Source: Laccaria trichodermophora
Taxonomy: Eukaryota > Basidiomycota > Agaricomycetes > Agaricales > Hydnangiaceae
Direction: 5' to 3'
Assembly: GCA_018417955.1 (NCBI GenBank)
Contig: JACTVC010000002.1
Location: forward strand, 1,426,001-1,490,000
Length of the DNA: 64,000 nt
This document shows positions 1 to 11,751 of the stretch, one piece after another. How positions within the stretch are numbered: the first letter of the stretch is position 1; each line of letters starts with the position of its first letter. The notes beneath the pieces were generated by a model, which was not told the DNA's origin, searched no databases, and saw only the letters and a program-made list of their open reading frames with translations. The translations under genes were made by a program, and so were the position numbers.

Positions 1-621
1 TGTCGTTGAGGACGAAGTAGCCATTTGGCTGTTCGGCCAGGAAGAAGGTTTGGACAAATTTGCGCCATGTTTCGCCGTGATTTGACATTTCACCGATGAC
101 CTGGATGATAATACCGCCATTTGCAGAAGATTGAGCGTCGACAGAGTGGATAAAGACTTTGCAGTCCTCGAAGCCGATGGAGGTTATCTTATTGTGAATT
201 TCCTAGCAAGGATGGTCAGATTTAGAAAAAGCATAATTCTTAGATAAGAAAAGGAGAGATATGAGTCAATCAAAGAAGGTGGAGTGCACCACGGAACTCG
301 GTTAGTGAATGACTAAACGACGTTAATTGAGAAGAAAAAAGGCACCACAAAAGCCATTAGATAGGCAAAGAAAGAAAGCAGAAAGCATGTGGTATTGAGA
401 TGAAAAGGACCCACCTGTTGACCATAGCATGGCTTACCATCCTCTCCTTCAGTGCCATGGATGAAGGTGGAGTTTTTATTATAAAAACAATGCAAACGAT
501 TGGGGTGTTTGTTGACGAAGGTATAGTACTGAGGAACAAATTGCCAGCCGACTTCGGATGGTACAACATTGCTGTGAGCAGTAGGAGCAGCGGCCGGAGG
601 AGCAGTTGTTGAAGTTGTCAT
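1..621 (-). CDS. NTF2-like domain protein of the G3BP/Bre5 family (5' part; runs off the left edge)
   Basis: The start codon is at 621. Exon 1 is 621-415 and exon 2 is 202 to the window edge, joined by GT-AG across 414-203, which reads through GQQ-EIHNK without loss. The N-terminus is Thr/Ala/Pro rich. It is followed by an NTF2-like fold containing VGWQFVPQYYTFVNKHP, FYNKNSTFIHG, KITSIGFEDCKVFIHSVDAQ, GGIIIQVIGEMSNHGE and FVQTFFLAEQPNGYFVLND. This is the order seen at the N-terminus of G3BP and yeast Bre5, RNA-binding and deubiquitinase-cofactor proteins of stress granules. The expected C-terminal RRM lies outside the window. The 212 nt intron is longer than its neighbours' introns, so a missed small exon is possible, although the protein alignment needs none. 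Confidence 0.85.
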
Positions 622-1078
622 GATGAGCCCGCTGTTGAAGGATTATATATTGACGAGATGCTTTGCTGATAAAGACTTACTAAATGAAGTGTGAAATGAG
701 AAGGTCTAAAGGATACACGAGGACCAAGAGAAGAGGCCGCAGAGGAATTCTGTGAGCTGGTGGAGGACGAGAGTGACAAGAAACAAACAACGAAAAAATA
801 TCTGTCCTTATTTGCACCGGCATCTCGCGGTGGCTGCGCGCCCCCCTTGCGCTTCCTTGGAAGAAATTGCACCCTTAATCGCTATAACTTTCTCGTAAAA
901 GGCTTCTAAAATCGACCACAATACGGGCGCTTTCGCCTGTCCAAACGTCGAATTTTTACAGCCTCAGTTTCGTGAGATATAGAATTTTCTGTGATTCACA
1001 CGAATAGGGACCTCATTTAGATCATAGACCAATCATCGACAGCTGTCCTTATCTCGATTCTTAGATCAACACACCACC
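622..1078. promoter_or_regulatory. divergent intergenic region (G3BP-like / HET-C)
   Basis: This 457 bp stretch separates two start codons that face away from each other, so it should hold both promoters and 5' UTRs. I see no further ORF with coding character and no element I can name. Confidence 0.5.
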
Positions 1079-4000
1079 ATGCCTCGCAATAGAACAATCC
1101 TTCTCCTTCTCTTTTTCATATTCGCCTTCTGTCTCTCAAGCAATGGCGTCCACGCATTCGGCGCGGGTAACATCCCTTCGTGAGCGCGGCCTTCGACGAG
1201 GATTAGATCTGGTCTAACAAGGAATTAACAGTTTTGCATATATGGAGGGAAGGGCCTTTCGCCACGGTGACATTGTAAGATAGAATCGCCCCATCGTGAA
1301 TCTCATGTCCTAAGCTCCACCGTAGGAAGATATTCTTTCAACTCTGGCCAAGAAGGGCGCTGGCGGCGGGTTCGCGCTCGCTAGCATGCTAGGAGGCGGG
1401 GGAAGCAAATTCAACGGCCTCGATATCAAGCGCATTTACTTTGGGTGAGCTTTACTATGGTCCCTTTGCTCGACGCTAATAATGACCGCTGGCCGTAAAG
1501 AAATTGGTTGCGTGACTACAGTCAGGTTCGTTGGTGCTTTTGTCGAATATGTCATCACAGACGACAATAACCTTTTGGAACAGGCGGTCGACATTGCTTC
1601 ACTGAAGAAGCTTCAGTTGCAGGTGCTCACCCTCAGCGATTAACCACCAGATCATAGCTAATTTTAGGATTGGGACACAGACGATCATCAACCTTTGCAT
1701 GGTCCTTGGCTTTATGGTCCATCATCTCAACTTTCTAACTAAAATTATCAGTGTCTGATATGCCCTTTAGGCACACGGCTATGCTACCCATGAATTTGAG
1801 GTTACCGCCGAGCGTCTAGGTGTCTACCTTCCTGTTAGTCAACATTCAGTCCACTCCTCCCGTTGTTCATTGTCCTTCGATTTCAGACCGAGCACATCGA
1901 CAATCCCAAAGGGTACGGAGCAGGCGAGGATCCACGACAGTATCACCCACAGCTTCGTCCCCCAGTCGATGTATGCTTGTTTTTTGCGACTCGTGTAAAA
2001 TATCTCATGCTTCCTCCCAGCCGAGAGAATTAGAGATCGACCCCCGCACCGGAATGAAGAATTATATAGCAAATGGTATGACACCTCACTGTTGATGTTT
2101 GACTTTTTCTAAATTGCTCCCCGACGCGCAGAACAAGGCCATTGGGACACGTCAAAAGCTCTTGTACGACGCACATTGGAGAGATGCATCCATCACGGAA
2201 GGCAGCATCGTGCCAATGGGGACAAAAAGGACGAGTACGAAGCATATAGGCTTCTAGGTCAACTTGTTCGTTCCCCAGTTTCTTAACTCGCTGTAGTTGA
2301 CCAAATTGAACATAGTTACACACCTTGGAAGACTTTCCTGCACATTCCAATTTTTGTGAGCTTGCTCTGGTATCTTTAGGACACCAACAAGTATTTGTGC
2401 ATGTGGGCGATCAAGTTCGCATACACGCACCCAACGGCAAGACGGTTGCCCCCATCGTCACTGGTGTGTGGTTGCTCAGATACCGGAGGTCATCCCTTTA
2501 ATGACCAACTCTCTAGGTTCATTTGGATCCAGCGATTTTATACACTCGTTGCTTGGAGGTAAAGCTTGAGCACCCTCCCATGTGACAAGATGTAGCTGAC
2601 TTTTGTGTCACAGAGGCTGGTGACCACCTTGTACGAAATTTATTTTCGTCATGCATAGCAACTAACACTCAAACACACACCTTTCACCTTTCAAGAGCGA
2701 GGTACAAATCTATATCATCTCGTCAACATCCCGCTAATGCACACAAAGGCATCAGTTTCCGATCTCAACAAGGAGCTCGACAAAGCTCGTGCCAAATCTC
2801 AGACCCAATCCCGCTCAGGACCTGGTGGTGCTCCCGCTGACCCCGGAGATGTGCTTCGCGATCTTTTGTTCTCCCTTCCTGGGGGTGCAGATAGCGAGAT
2901 GAGCAGAGACCTGGATAACATCAACAGAATAAGAGCTGGCCCATCCCAAGGAGGGAAGAGGCCGGAAGAAATGAGCCCGCAAGAGTTGCATGGCGTGCTG
3001 TGGCAAGTCTTGACGTTTAGGGACTCTGGTGAGTTGTCGCCTGAAGTGTGCTGCAGAGTTACTTAAGAGTTTTCAGTGGTGAAGAAGATAGCCAAAACCA
3101 TTCGTCAGTCGACTGTCCTCGTCTTTTCGTGCTCATTTGACCCTGCGTACAGAAATGATTCCAGGACTTGGTTCGTTGATTGAGAAAATCACAGACTCTA
3201 TAAATGGTGAGCCATTTAGAGTGAAAGTATCGAGCCTGTTGAACAAACAACGCACACAGTCTTCGTTTTGACAACTCTGGAGGTCAATGATTTTGAGTTG
3301 TTTTGGCCTTATTGTTGCTGACGTGCTTCAATTAGCCCTTCTTGAAGCCCATCCTCAAGTCAGCAACTGGCGGACTGTCAGCCGCCTCTGGTGAAGTCAT
3401 CAATAATCACGATCAATACGAGGTTTTCAATGATCCACGAGCTGTGAGTGACCTTGGATCTTTCCTTGCGCCTGCTTAGAGACGTCCCTCAGTCCGATCC
3501 CACCCATTCTTTCCTGAGTAAAGATCATTTCGTAGGTTCAATGTTTACCCTCTTGTTTTACTTGCTCATGTCGCCCCAGAACTTGATTCTCAACGAGCCT
3601 GCAGGCCACCTTGCGAGGATCATTGTTGTTCGTACTCCCCCTCACTAGTATTCCTGCTGCGCTGACAAGGCTCAAGGTCCATGCTGCGGGTCTAGTCATC
3701 AAATCTTGGGACGATAATTCAGTAAATGTCCATCAAATTTCTGAGGAGATCCTTCAGTGCTTGTCAGTCTTTCCCGTCGCGCATCATGTCGTGACTTCAT
3801 GCCTGATCAACTATTCTTAGGTTCCACCCGGACTTCCATGACAAAAATTCCAAAGTTCAACGGGAGATGATGCAGTATATGGCCGACTGGGTAAACAAAC
3901 TTGGTGGCAAGCAACATCAGACATTGCAACGGCTGAGCAAGCAAGCCGTACGCAATCACGAGAATATTCGCCTTGCTGGAGATGGTGGGGCTCCAGCCTC

Positions 4001-4838
4001 TCAAGGATCGTTTGCAGATAGCCAGGCGCACAACGTCCAGCATGCTTTGGCGGGCTATGCGCAGAGTCACGTCCCAGGTTTTTCGCAAGCGCAGTCTGTA
4101 TTTGGGTCAAGAGATGGGCCTGGGGGTGCGGGTGAAGCAGCCTCGTACTACAGCAACAGCAATCCCAAGGCGCCTGGTCCAGTAGGGTCATCTTACGCGC
4201 CACCCCCTGGAGGGTCGTCTTACACTCCTCCCGCCCCACATGGCGGCGGCACATCATCTTATGCATCTGGACGCCCCACAAGCCCACCAACCTCGTCGTA
4301 TGCACCCCCTCCTGGTCCACCACCTCACTCTGGTCCTCATTCGTCCTACTCGACTGGACCTTCTGGATATTCTGGAGGGGGCGCTTCGTCTTATGCGCCT
4401 CCATCTGGACCACCACCCTCTTCTTACATGGCACCTACAGGTCCACCGCGAACGTCTTCTTACCCAGCTTCTCCTACACAGTCTGGTTATACACCAGCCT
4501 ATGCTCCAGTGTCGGGACATTCATCCCCTCCACCGTCGTTCCCTGGTGCTGCACCGTCATTCCCTGGTGCTGCACCATCGTTCCCTGGTGCATCCCCATC
4601 GTTCCCAGGCGCTGCACCTTACGGACATGGCGGGTACACTGGCGGTGGATACGCACCACCTCCTGGGCCTCCCCCTCATGGGGGCGCTCCTGGGTACCCT
4701 GGTGCTAGTGGTGGATATGGTCCTCCATCCACTGGGTCTCCATTCGGTTTCCCTGGTGCTGATCAGTATCCTGGCTCCTCGCCTCCACACTTCCCAAATG
4801 CTGGACCAAGGTTCCCTCAGGGTGGTGGTGGATGGTGA
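1079..4838 (+). CDS. het-c: HET-C heterokaryon-incompatibility family protein
   Basis: Twenty-two exons give an 862-residue protein: 1079-1179, 1232-1274, 1326-1444, 1501-1525, 1584-1622, 1681-1716, 1771-1833, 1887-1970, 2021-2075, 2132-2265, 2316-2463, 2517-2558, 2614-2630, 2749-3028, 3077-3103, 3153-3206, 3260-3282, 3336-3443, 3493-3531, 3580-3627, 3677-3762 and 3821-4838. All phases agree. A hydrophobic signal peptide is followed by the HET-C core: AFGAGNIPS, RHGDIEDIL, GLDIKRIYFGNWLRDYSQ, YATHEFEVTAERLGVYLP, HIDNPKGYGAGED, RTGMKNYIAN, HTLEDFPAHSNFCELAL and FGSSDFIHSLLGEAGDHL. The last exon encodes a low-complexity tail rich in Pro, Gly, Ser and Tyr, with SYxPPxGPP and SFPGA repeats. In Neurospora this family mediates non-self recognition after hyphal fusion; most family members have other, poorly known membrane roles. 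Two donors use the weak form gttcgt (after 1525 and 2265). Confidence 0.93.
4531..4612 (+). repeat. 21-bp coding tandem repeat in the HET-C tail
   Basis: About four 21-bp units encode PSFPGAA/PSFPGAS in the Pro/Gly-rich C-terminus. The units differ mainly at third positions, so the array is under coding constraint but could still vary in copy number between strains. Confidence 0.8.
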
Positions 4839-5348
4839 AGGGCTGCTTGAGAAGGATAAATAATCGGAGTGTACAATTATTGGGTAATTGGAGACCTGTC
4901 TGTTGTATAAATTCTCTGTATCCGTAAATAAGACTGTTCACAAAGATATCTTGGAAGTTTTTTTTTTCGATTATGTGACATTTTTCTGAACATGTGCGGA
5001 GTAGTACTAGAGCTCGAGGAGAGAGGGTAAGGTAAGTAGGTATATAGGTAAGAGAGAGAAGATGTCCATGGACAATATATAGGGTTGAAGGCATTAGGTG
5101 GTATAATGCTTTGTAGAAGGGGATGATGAGCGAGATATGTATGGCGTGGTGCGGGTATAGTACAGAAATGCGGGAATGGTACAGATGACGATGTTTAGGT
5201 TGGGTAAGGTATCTTGAGGTAGTTGGCGTAGCGGTGGTGATACATCAAAAAGAGAAGACCAAGATGCTTTTTTGTTAGTCCGAAAAGAGGAAAAACGAAG
5301 GAAGGAAAGCGGGAGAGCGATAAGGATGAAGGAGAGGATAGGCCATTA
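4839..5348. other. convergent 3' intergenic region
   Basis: The stretch lies between the HET-C stop and the stop of the minus-strand gene. It is A/G rich on the plus strand and should hold the two 3' UTRs. No gene is seen. Confidence 0.5.
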
Positions 5349-6047
5349 TCAGCAAAATTCATTTCTTTTGAGAATTGTCATGAGGCCTGGAACGCCTTTG
5401 GCTTTGTCGATGCCTACGGGTTTGTGTGGGTCTGGACGTGTTGAGTTTGCCGCGCATGCGATGTACCGAACCTAGGTAGGAAAAGGCAATAGTAATGAGT
5501 ATCATGTGGCGCAGGGACACTGGGAGATGAAAGACGCTTACTTGGACTCTGAATATCCCATTCTTTGGACCGCAGATGGTGCATTCCCATCTTAAAAACG
5601 ATGAGTCTACATTGGTTGGAGAAGAAAAAGAAAAAAGACGTACTGCTCTTCGACGAGCGCATTCGCTCCGAGGTCTTCCACCCTCTCTACGAGCGAGGAC
5701 CTCGTCGCCCTTAATAGAATGCCAACATTCACGCCACCCGCGCACTCATAGTGGTCGATAAACTCTACATCCACTCGCTCCTCGCTCGCGCCCTCCAAAA
5801 GCCCAGGGTGCGTACACGGCTCCCCTGAGCTGGAAATCAGGTGGTGCGGCTTGACTTTTGCGGGAGACAAGGGAGGTAGCTGTTGGCTGTTGTTGGCTGC
5901 GGCACGTTCCTCGAGTCTGCGCATCTTGGCAAACATATTGGCTACGCCTGAGAAGCTTAACCGCGTTTTCGGTGATCTGGGTGAGCCGGGGGGAGAGCCT
6001 GAGGAGGGAGAGCCGGGGCCGCTGGAATGAGTTCGCGTGCGTAGCAT
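5349..6047 (-). CDS. small conserved protein with C-terminal VRY..PDP..GVPGLMTI motif, function unknown
   Basis: Three exons (6047-5644, 5590-5542, 5471-5349) encode 191 residues. The first 60 residues are Ser/Pro/Gly rich and probably disordered. The second half looks folded: VDVEFIDHYECAGGVNVGIL, SLVERVEDLGANALVEEQ, WECTICGPKNGIFRVQ, and VRYIACAANSTRPDP followed by DKAKGVPGLMTIL near the end. The conserved-looking C-terminus fixes the second splice. The ATG at 6047 sits one base after a good acceptor-like sequence (tttctttacccacag), so an intron in the 5' UTR or an upstream coding exon is possible, but I find no in-frame upstream ATG. I recognise the pattern as a conserved fungal protein but not its function. 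Confidence 0.75.
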
Positions 6048-6559
6048 GCTGTGGGTAAAGAAATATGTTAAGAAAGTAAGGATTGTCGAGGAAGGAGTGG
6101 GGAAACGGGAAGAGGGAACGGTGGTGGAACTCCTCCTTTGAAGGGGAGTGGAACGTGTCCAGGAATAGCGGAGTTTACATTTGGACCCTTTCCTAAGGAC
6201 CCAAATTCGTACTTTTTATGATGCTACATGCAACGGTCAACCGAGCCGATAGCGATAAAGATGACTAGGGAGGCAAGAAATAATTCACTACCATAGCCTA
6301 GGTTGCACAGAAATATGTTCCGTTTGCTTTCCGTAAATTAAAAGAATAAAGACTTCGGAATTCGACAGGCTGTTATAGATTTATCTCTCACTCCACTTGA
6401 GCTAGTAAGGGTGGCGCAAGATAAGGAAAGGCAGAAGACTGCAGTCAGCTCAAGATAGATAATAATTTCGCTCTAATGATGCGACTTTCACATGGGTGAG
6501 TTCCTTCCAGAGATTCTCAGCGCTTGTCTGTCCGTCTAGCGCTTACTACTGCCAACTAT
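6048..6559. other. intergenic, no gene seen
   Basis: AT-rich sequence upstream of the small conserved gene. No ORF with coding character was found on either strand. Confidence 0.4.
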
Positions 6560-6735
6560 TCAATATTCAACGCCGATAATTAGATCTAATCTCCAGCACT
6601 GCAGCAACCTCCATGATGGTATGTCCAAGTACTATTTATGGGCCATCTCCTCAAGTTTGGCCCGACTTTTCTTACCACATAGATCATCTCAGTTCGGTGT
6701 TTCTCTGGCAGTAAGGTCAGTGGTGACAATCTTGA
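6560..6735 (+). pseudogene. decayed partial copy of RPB10 (promoter end, exon 1, intron 1, start of exon 2)
   Basis: The ATG at 6616 is followed at once by gtatgtcca, then cctcaagtttggcc and a tag acceptor ending at 6682, then ATCATC. This matches the intact RPB10 at 9869-9980 base for base over long runs, including the intron (tcctcaagtttggc). The copied exon 2 reads IISVRCFSG before diverging, against IIPVRCFSC in the intact gene, so the second zinc-ligand Cys is gone. Similarity also reaches upstream of the ATG (caacctccatgatgg against caaccttcacgatgg). The copy fades near 6735. It is a DNA-level duplicate because it retains the intron. Confidence 0.8.
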
Positions 6736-6865
6736 TCAATCTTCACACATTGATTTCATGCCGTGTTAGGTGAGCAAGAAGATATATCAGCGTGCCTACT
6801 GTATCAGCGGCTTGTCTGTTCAAATTGCTATTAAATAGGCAAGGAATGTAAATGCCAAAGTCGCC

Positions 6866-8387
6866 CTATAAACGGGGCGGCGCGAGATAATCCATGATGC
6901 GGATATGCTCACCCTCGTCATCAACAACAACAAGTCGGCCCGAAACTGCACAGAAACTGCAACTAGAGGGATCCGATCGGCATTTGAACAGGTTGGAGGT
7001 GATTGAAGGGACCTTGTTCGACGAGGTTGGAGGTGTGAAGAGGCTGATCCTCATGTACGTCTTGTACCCGGGCATCCTTATGCGGCAGACTTCATCTTCA
7101 CAATATTGGAGACACTCGCAAATATTAATGTCGAAATTTTTGTTCGCGTCTTGGGGCAAGCCGAGCGCTGTTCCCACCTTGGTGGGAAGAACCATCGGTA
7201 ACGTAGGGTCCATGGACGGATGAACTGGTTTTAGAGTGTAGCATACCATGACAGACTCGTCAAGGATTCCAAATGAGATGGGGGTATCGATTCTTGAGAA
7301 CCAGGGACTCAAAACTGACGAAGTCCACGACCTTTTTGAGGAAAAAGGATGGGCAACTTTTTTCTTTGGGGTATGTGTAACAATTTCGCAGGTGCCTTCC
7401 ACAAGCGGCAGCAATGGGGGTATATCCCAGACAGACAATCGGGACTGTTGGATTAGAACGACACTATCACCAGAGATTATTATCTAGTATGCCTCAGCAT
7501 TTTGGAAGTAGAAAATACTGAATGGACAAACATCGTCCATAAGCTGGGAACACTTCCATGCAACTGCTGCACCAAGTCTTATGTTCCAAGCAACAATATA
7601 ATATGGAGCGCTGAATACCCAAAGTTCGCCAGACAGGGCTGCCCGATTGTTGATGTAGCCAATCCTGCTGGGGTATTTGAGTGATCCTAGTTGGGTGAAT
7701 TTTGGATTGCTCGTGCAGGGATAGATCTCGTGAGCGAAGAGTGCGCTGTCATCTAAATATGAGATGATTACAATACCAAGACCATCCCACGTTGGGCCAG
7801 TGCACAGAGACATTTGTTTCGCCTGTTCAATGACAGCTATGGGCGAGAACTCGAGCACCCCCCCACCATGCATACCCAAATCCCATAGACACATGCCATG
7901 ACAAACGGAGTCGACAACTAAGAAACGGCCTCCGGGAATGAGAGAGACGCTCTGGCACTTCAAGCCCGTTTTGACATCCTTTATGATACACGGTGTGCGG
8001 GGTTCAAGGATCCGCGTGACGAAAGAGCGAAGGTCACCTTTCCGGATGAGTGATGCGATTCTGGAGGGAGCCAAAGATGCATGCTCTAACTCTTTGATGG
8101 ACATGTCCCCCAACGGAAACGACGGTGCGAATACCCCATGTCGCCGACACATCCGGATGAGCGCATTCAACCACACAATACGCCGCTGCGTGGCTGCATG
8201 CAATCCTCTGCAAGACTACGCGCCATGGTTTAGCTTTTTCGGGAAAGGCAAGGAGAATGGACATGCTTACTTTTCTGAGAGCAACAATATCCTTTGCGTC
8301 GAGATGTTGTTGTATCTCAATCAAGGTGTCAACAGGAAGATTATCCAGCCGTGGTGAAGCGATCAGTAGCGAAGCGGGTCCATCCAT
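6866..8387 (-). CDS. F-box protein (basidiomycete type)
   Basis: Three exons (8387-8271, 8215-7532, 7483-6866) give 472 residues. The N-terminal F-box reads RLDNLPVDTLIEIQQHLDAKDIVALRK, followed after the first intron by SCRGLHAATQRRIVWLNAL, the usual continuation in mushroom F-box proteins. The rest has scattered beta-rich segments (RFLVVDSVCHGMCLWDLG, GLGIVIISYLD, SGDSVVLIQQSRLSVWDI, CAVSGRLVVVDDEGE) and no WD or LRR repeats that I can identify. Such proteins are thought to pair with Skp1 and select substrates for SCF ubiquitin ligases; the substrate is unknown here. Another ATG lies upstream in frame at 8561, but the 8387 start places the F-box at the N-terminus as is usual. The second intron uses donor gtttgt, chosen because other splices hit stops. 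Confidence 0.85.
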
Positions 8388-8603
8388 AACTATAGGAAGA
8401 CGCAGCGGCACTATGGGACAAGCCAGACTCAGTGGTGTACCGAGATGGTTGTTCGGTAAGTCGCGATCGAAAGCAAAACGCGTTCTGTCATAACTTGTGA
8501 CACAACGCGTTTCGAGATGGTGTAATTTGAAAAATTCAAAAAATTCGACTAAGTATGTCATATATTATCCAGCTGCCCTGGATCAGTATAGATCCGACGT
8601 TTG

Positions 8604-9025
8604 TCAAACGAAGATGAATAATTGAGAAAGATTAATCTTCGACCATAATATTTCTGGCTCGTCACACCACCGCTGCGATGGAGTTAAAGAGTAACCTCCT
8701 AACTGTATGCCTACCATCGCTTCTACGAGGGAGGCCAATACCGCATATCGCATTGGATTGAGGTCTTTAGGTTCGATAACGTCCTTGATGCCCCCCCACT
8801 GAGCCAGACACCCAACATAATCGCCTTCCAGCATGATATAGTTTCCTTCATTAACGCAAATGGCAATGTGCAGGCTGTAGATACTGAAGAAATTTCAGAG
8901 AAGTATCACGAAGCTGGGAGAGTGGAAATGGTCGGAGTCTTCTGCAGTTTTCCTCGACATGACAGCGTAGATGAGTCAGACCCGCAGCCGTAGACATCGA
9001 CCTTTGCTTGCTGCGAAGACATCAT
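8604..9025 (-). CDS. possible small hypothetical protein
   Basis: A best-guess model joins exon 9025-8982 to 8883-8604 and yields about 107 residues. It contains KVDVYGCG, then SLHIAICVNEGNYIMLEGDY and VGCLAQWGGIKDVI, then DLNPMRYAVLASLVEAM. The sequence looks like a compact globular protein rather than noise. The donor (GG|gtctga at 8981) is the weak point: the open frame after the second ATG runs to a stop near 8905, and an alternative donor there would leave an intron of only 26 nt. I do not recognise a family. It lies between the F-box gene and RPB10. Confidence 0.4.
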
Positions 9026-9868
9026 GTCCTCGATCGAGGAAGCAGCTGAAGCCATAGCAGACGAAATGGAGCTCTTTCAGAACTTCATAGACAGCAACAT
9101 CCGACCGTTGATCAATCACAGCAGCTCCGAGTAGGCTATCGAGAGCAGAACGACATTATATTCCAAAACAATGTCTCTCAAGTTTATGTCGCCGATTACG
9201 GATTCCAGTTTATCTATAAGGTGGATCGCATGCAGAACGCCGTGGAGAGAGACGCAGGAATCCAAAAGAGAGATCGAATCGGGGCTAAGCACTACCTGCA
9301 TGAGCTTATAACTTGTAAGGTCCAACTATGCAACCAACCTACTCAAGCCGAGGTGATTGCTCTTTACCCAAATGGTGGATTTATGCCCAATGTTTTGGAG
9401 GAGATTCTTGAACTCGGCTATCAAGAGCGTCAAGGAGCAGCGCCTTCCGATTTGTCGAAAAAGCCTGAGGAACTGTTTTCCGAATGTGTCAGGGGCCCTA
9501 TGTCGTATCTTTCGAGCTTTGTCGTATTCCTGTACCCAAACCGATGGATAACGTAGAATAGTTCGTCAGGGTATCCAAGTTGACATGATGACTTCCAATT
9601 CCTATTCTTGCTATTCCTAGTGCAGAGCAGGAGAGACGGAAGACGGGAAGACATATAAGCCATAGTTTCGACGTGCAGTCTAAGAAGTTCAACCGAAAGA
9701 AGATGGTCATCATACAGGAAGATGGCACGACGAGGGAAAAGTACTTGACTTTGTGGCAGAGTTGATTGTGAGGGAACGCGAATTATAAGTCAGTGAGCAA
9801 GAACAGTGGCAAGACGAGATATTCGACCGCTGACTAATCAAGTGTTCTTTCTTTTCCCAACCTTCACG
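9026..9868. other. intergenic, upstream of RPB10
   Basis: The stretch contains open frames such as 9221-9556 on the plus strand, but none shows a recognisable domain or consistent splice structure. The last 60 bp resembles the sequence before the RPB10 relic at 6616. Confidence 0.4.
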
Positions 9869-10259
<391 letters not shown>

Positions 10260-10710
10260 GTGTTGTCACTCTTCTCACCTATCACGGAGGCAGAAAACTC
10301 GCACTCGCTCGAGGCCAACTTCGGTATCATGAACGGTCGGTGGTCCCTTGGTTGTAGAAGCTTGAAAAGGACACTTCAGATGTTGTCAAGTCACGTTCGG
10401 GCGAACGTCCTATAGGGTTTGTCGTTGGAGCTGGGCAGTTTTGGGTTGTTTTCTTCCATGATACCTCAATGGCATGGGTTTTCTTGGACAATGATGCCTG
10501 ACGTTAATTTCCTCACGGTATGTCATTCTTCATATTCTGTGAGCATGTAAGCTAGTAGGGTTTGGGCACCGAGGTTTTTTCTATGGATGTCAGCCTCTGA
10601 GCCTTTGATTAAATTGATCACCGTGACGATGTTGCTTTGATTGCTATTTCTGTTCATCAACGACTGTCATACTCTAAGACCCTAACGACTTCCGCACAAT
10701 CTTCCCAGTC
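10260..10710. other. intergenic between RPB10 and the HAD gene
   Basis: A short open stretch around 10400-10502 (GFVVGAGQFWVVFFHDTSMA) looks protein-like but has no start or splice context that I can support. Otherwise nothing is seen. Confidence 0.35.
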
Positions 10711-11751
10711 ATGCCAAGCACCATTTCAAAACTAACAGACCACAAAGTTTTGATTTTCGACGTCTATGGCACCCTTGTGGTACGTGTGCAGTCTTGGCTA
10801 TCAATTTTTTTACGCCTAATCGATTGTAGGATTGGGAATCGGGTCTATACGACGCGCTCCAGCCCCTTCTTTCGCAATTTCCAGCATCGAGGTACTGGTC
10901 TCGCAAAGAGGCCTTGACAGCTTTCATATCGGTCGAGGGTGACCTTCAAGCACAATACCCCGACATGTTATATTCCCAGCTCCTTGCCAAGGCACACGAA
11001 GTTCTTGAAGAAAGGCTCAAAGCGTTAAGTGGGCAAGAAATTGATACATATACCGTGAATGGAGCTCAGATACATCGACATGAACTTAGCAATGGCGCAT
11101 CGACGTCACTTGGCCCAGCAGAAGCAGATGACGACCCACACAAAAAATTCGGCGATTCGATCAAGAATTGGCAAATGTTCCCAGATGCACATGCCGCCCT
11201 TCGCGTCCTCGCTGAACATTTCAAGCTTGTCGTCCTTTCCAACGTCGACCGCACCTCTTTCCGACACACGCATGCCCTTCTCTCCGAAGGCATCGGCTCC
11301 AACCCCGACATAGCGTGTACACCTACCCCGACGACAACCCACATAAGTTCTGGCATCCCCAAGCCACCATGGGATCTCAATCTCCCTTTACTCTCATTCT
11401 CACTGCGCAGGATACCGGGTGTTATAACCGGACCTAGGGGGATTCAACGCTGCATTGGAGTATATTCGTTCAAATCCTGCTTTATTCGGAGACCTTGGGA
11501 AAGAGGACGTACGTCCCTTTGTTCTGTCCGTCGCGCAGAGCTTGCAGCATGATCATGTTGCGGCCCGTCGCCTAGGGATGCAGAGCATGTGGATTGATAG
11601 ACAGAGCGCGGTGACTTGCAATGAGCTTCCCAGGGATTCTGAAGAAGTGCAATGTTGGACTTGGCGTTTTGAGACACTCGGAGAAATGGCGGACGCTGTG
11701 AAGCAGGCTTCTAGGGCCGAACAAGCAGTAGACGACCCCGCCATTCCGTGA
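10711..11751 (+). pseudogene. HAD-superfamily haloacid dehalogenase, frame disrupted
   Basis: Exon 1 is 10711-10779 and the rest starts at 10830. The product is a HAD hydrolase: motif I VLIFDVYGTLVDWESGL with the nucleophile Asp, motif II VVLSNVDRTSF, a motif III region TAQDTGCYKPDLGGFNAAL (restored across a shift), and AQSLQHDHVAARRLGMQSMW with WRFETLGEMADAV at the end. The frame breaks twice. Near 11308-11313 the reading jumps from SEGIGSNPDI to VYTYPDDNPHKFWHP. At 11426-11428 the sequence reads TATAACCGG where the family needs one more base. Each break looks like a single missing nucleotide and no intron can bridge it. The gene is either a recent pseudogene or carries two assembly errors. 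A tandem repeat begins inside its last codons. Confidence 0.7.

Noticed and set aside
4240..4863. 207-residue His/Leu-rich ORF and minus-strand 205-residue ORF over the same region
   Set aside because: Both are shadows of the HET-C repeat tail.
9221..9556. 111-residue plus-strand ORF upstream of RPB10
   Set aside because: No domain, no splice context and overlap with promoter sequence; kept as intergenic.
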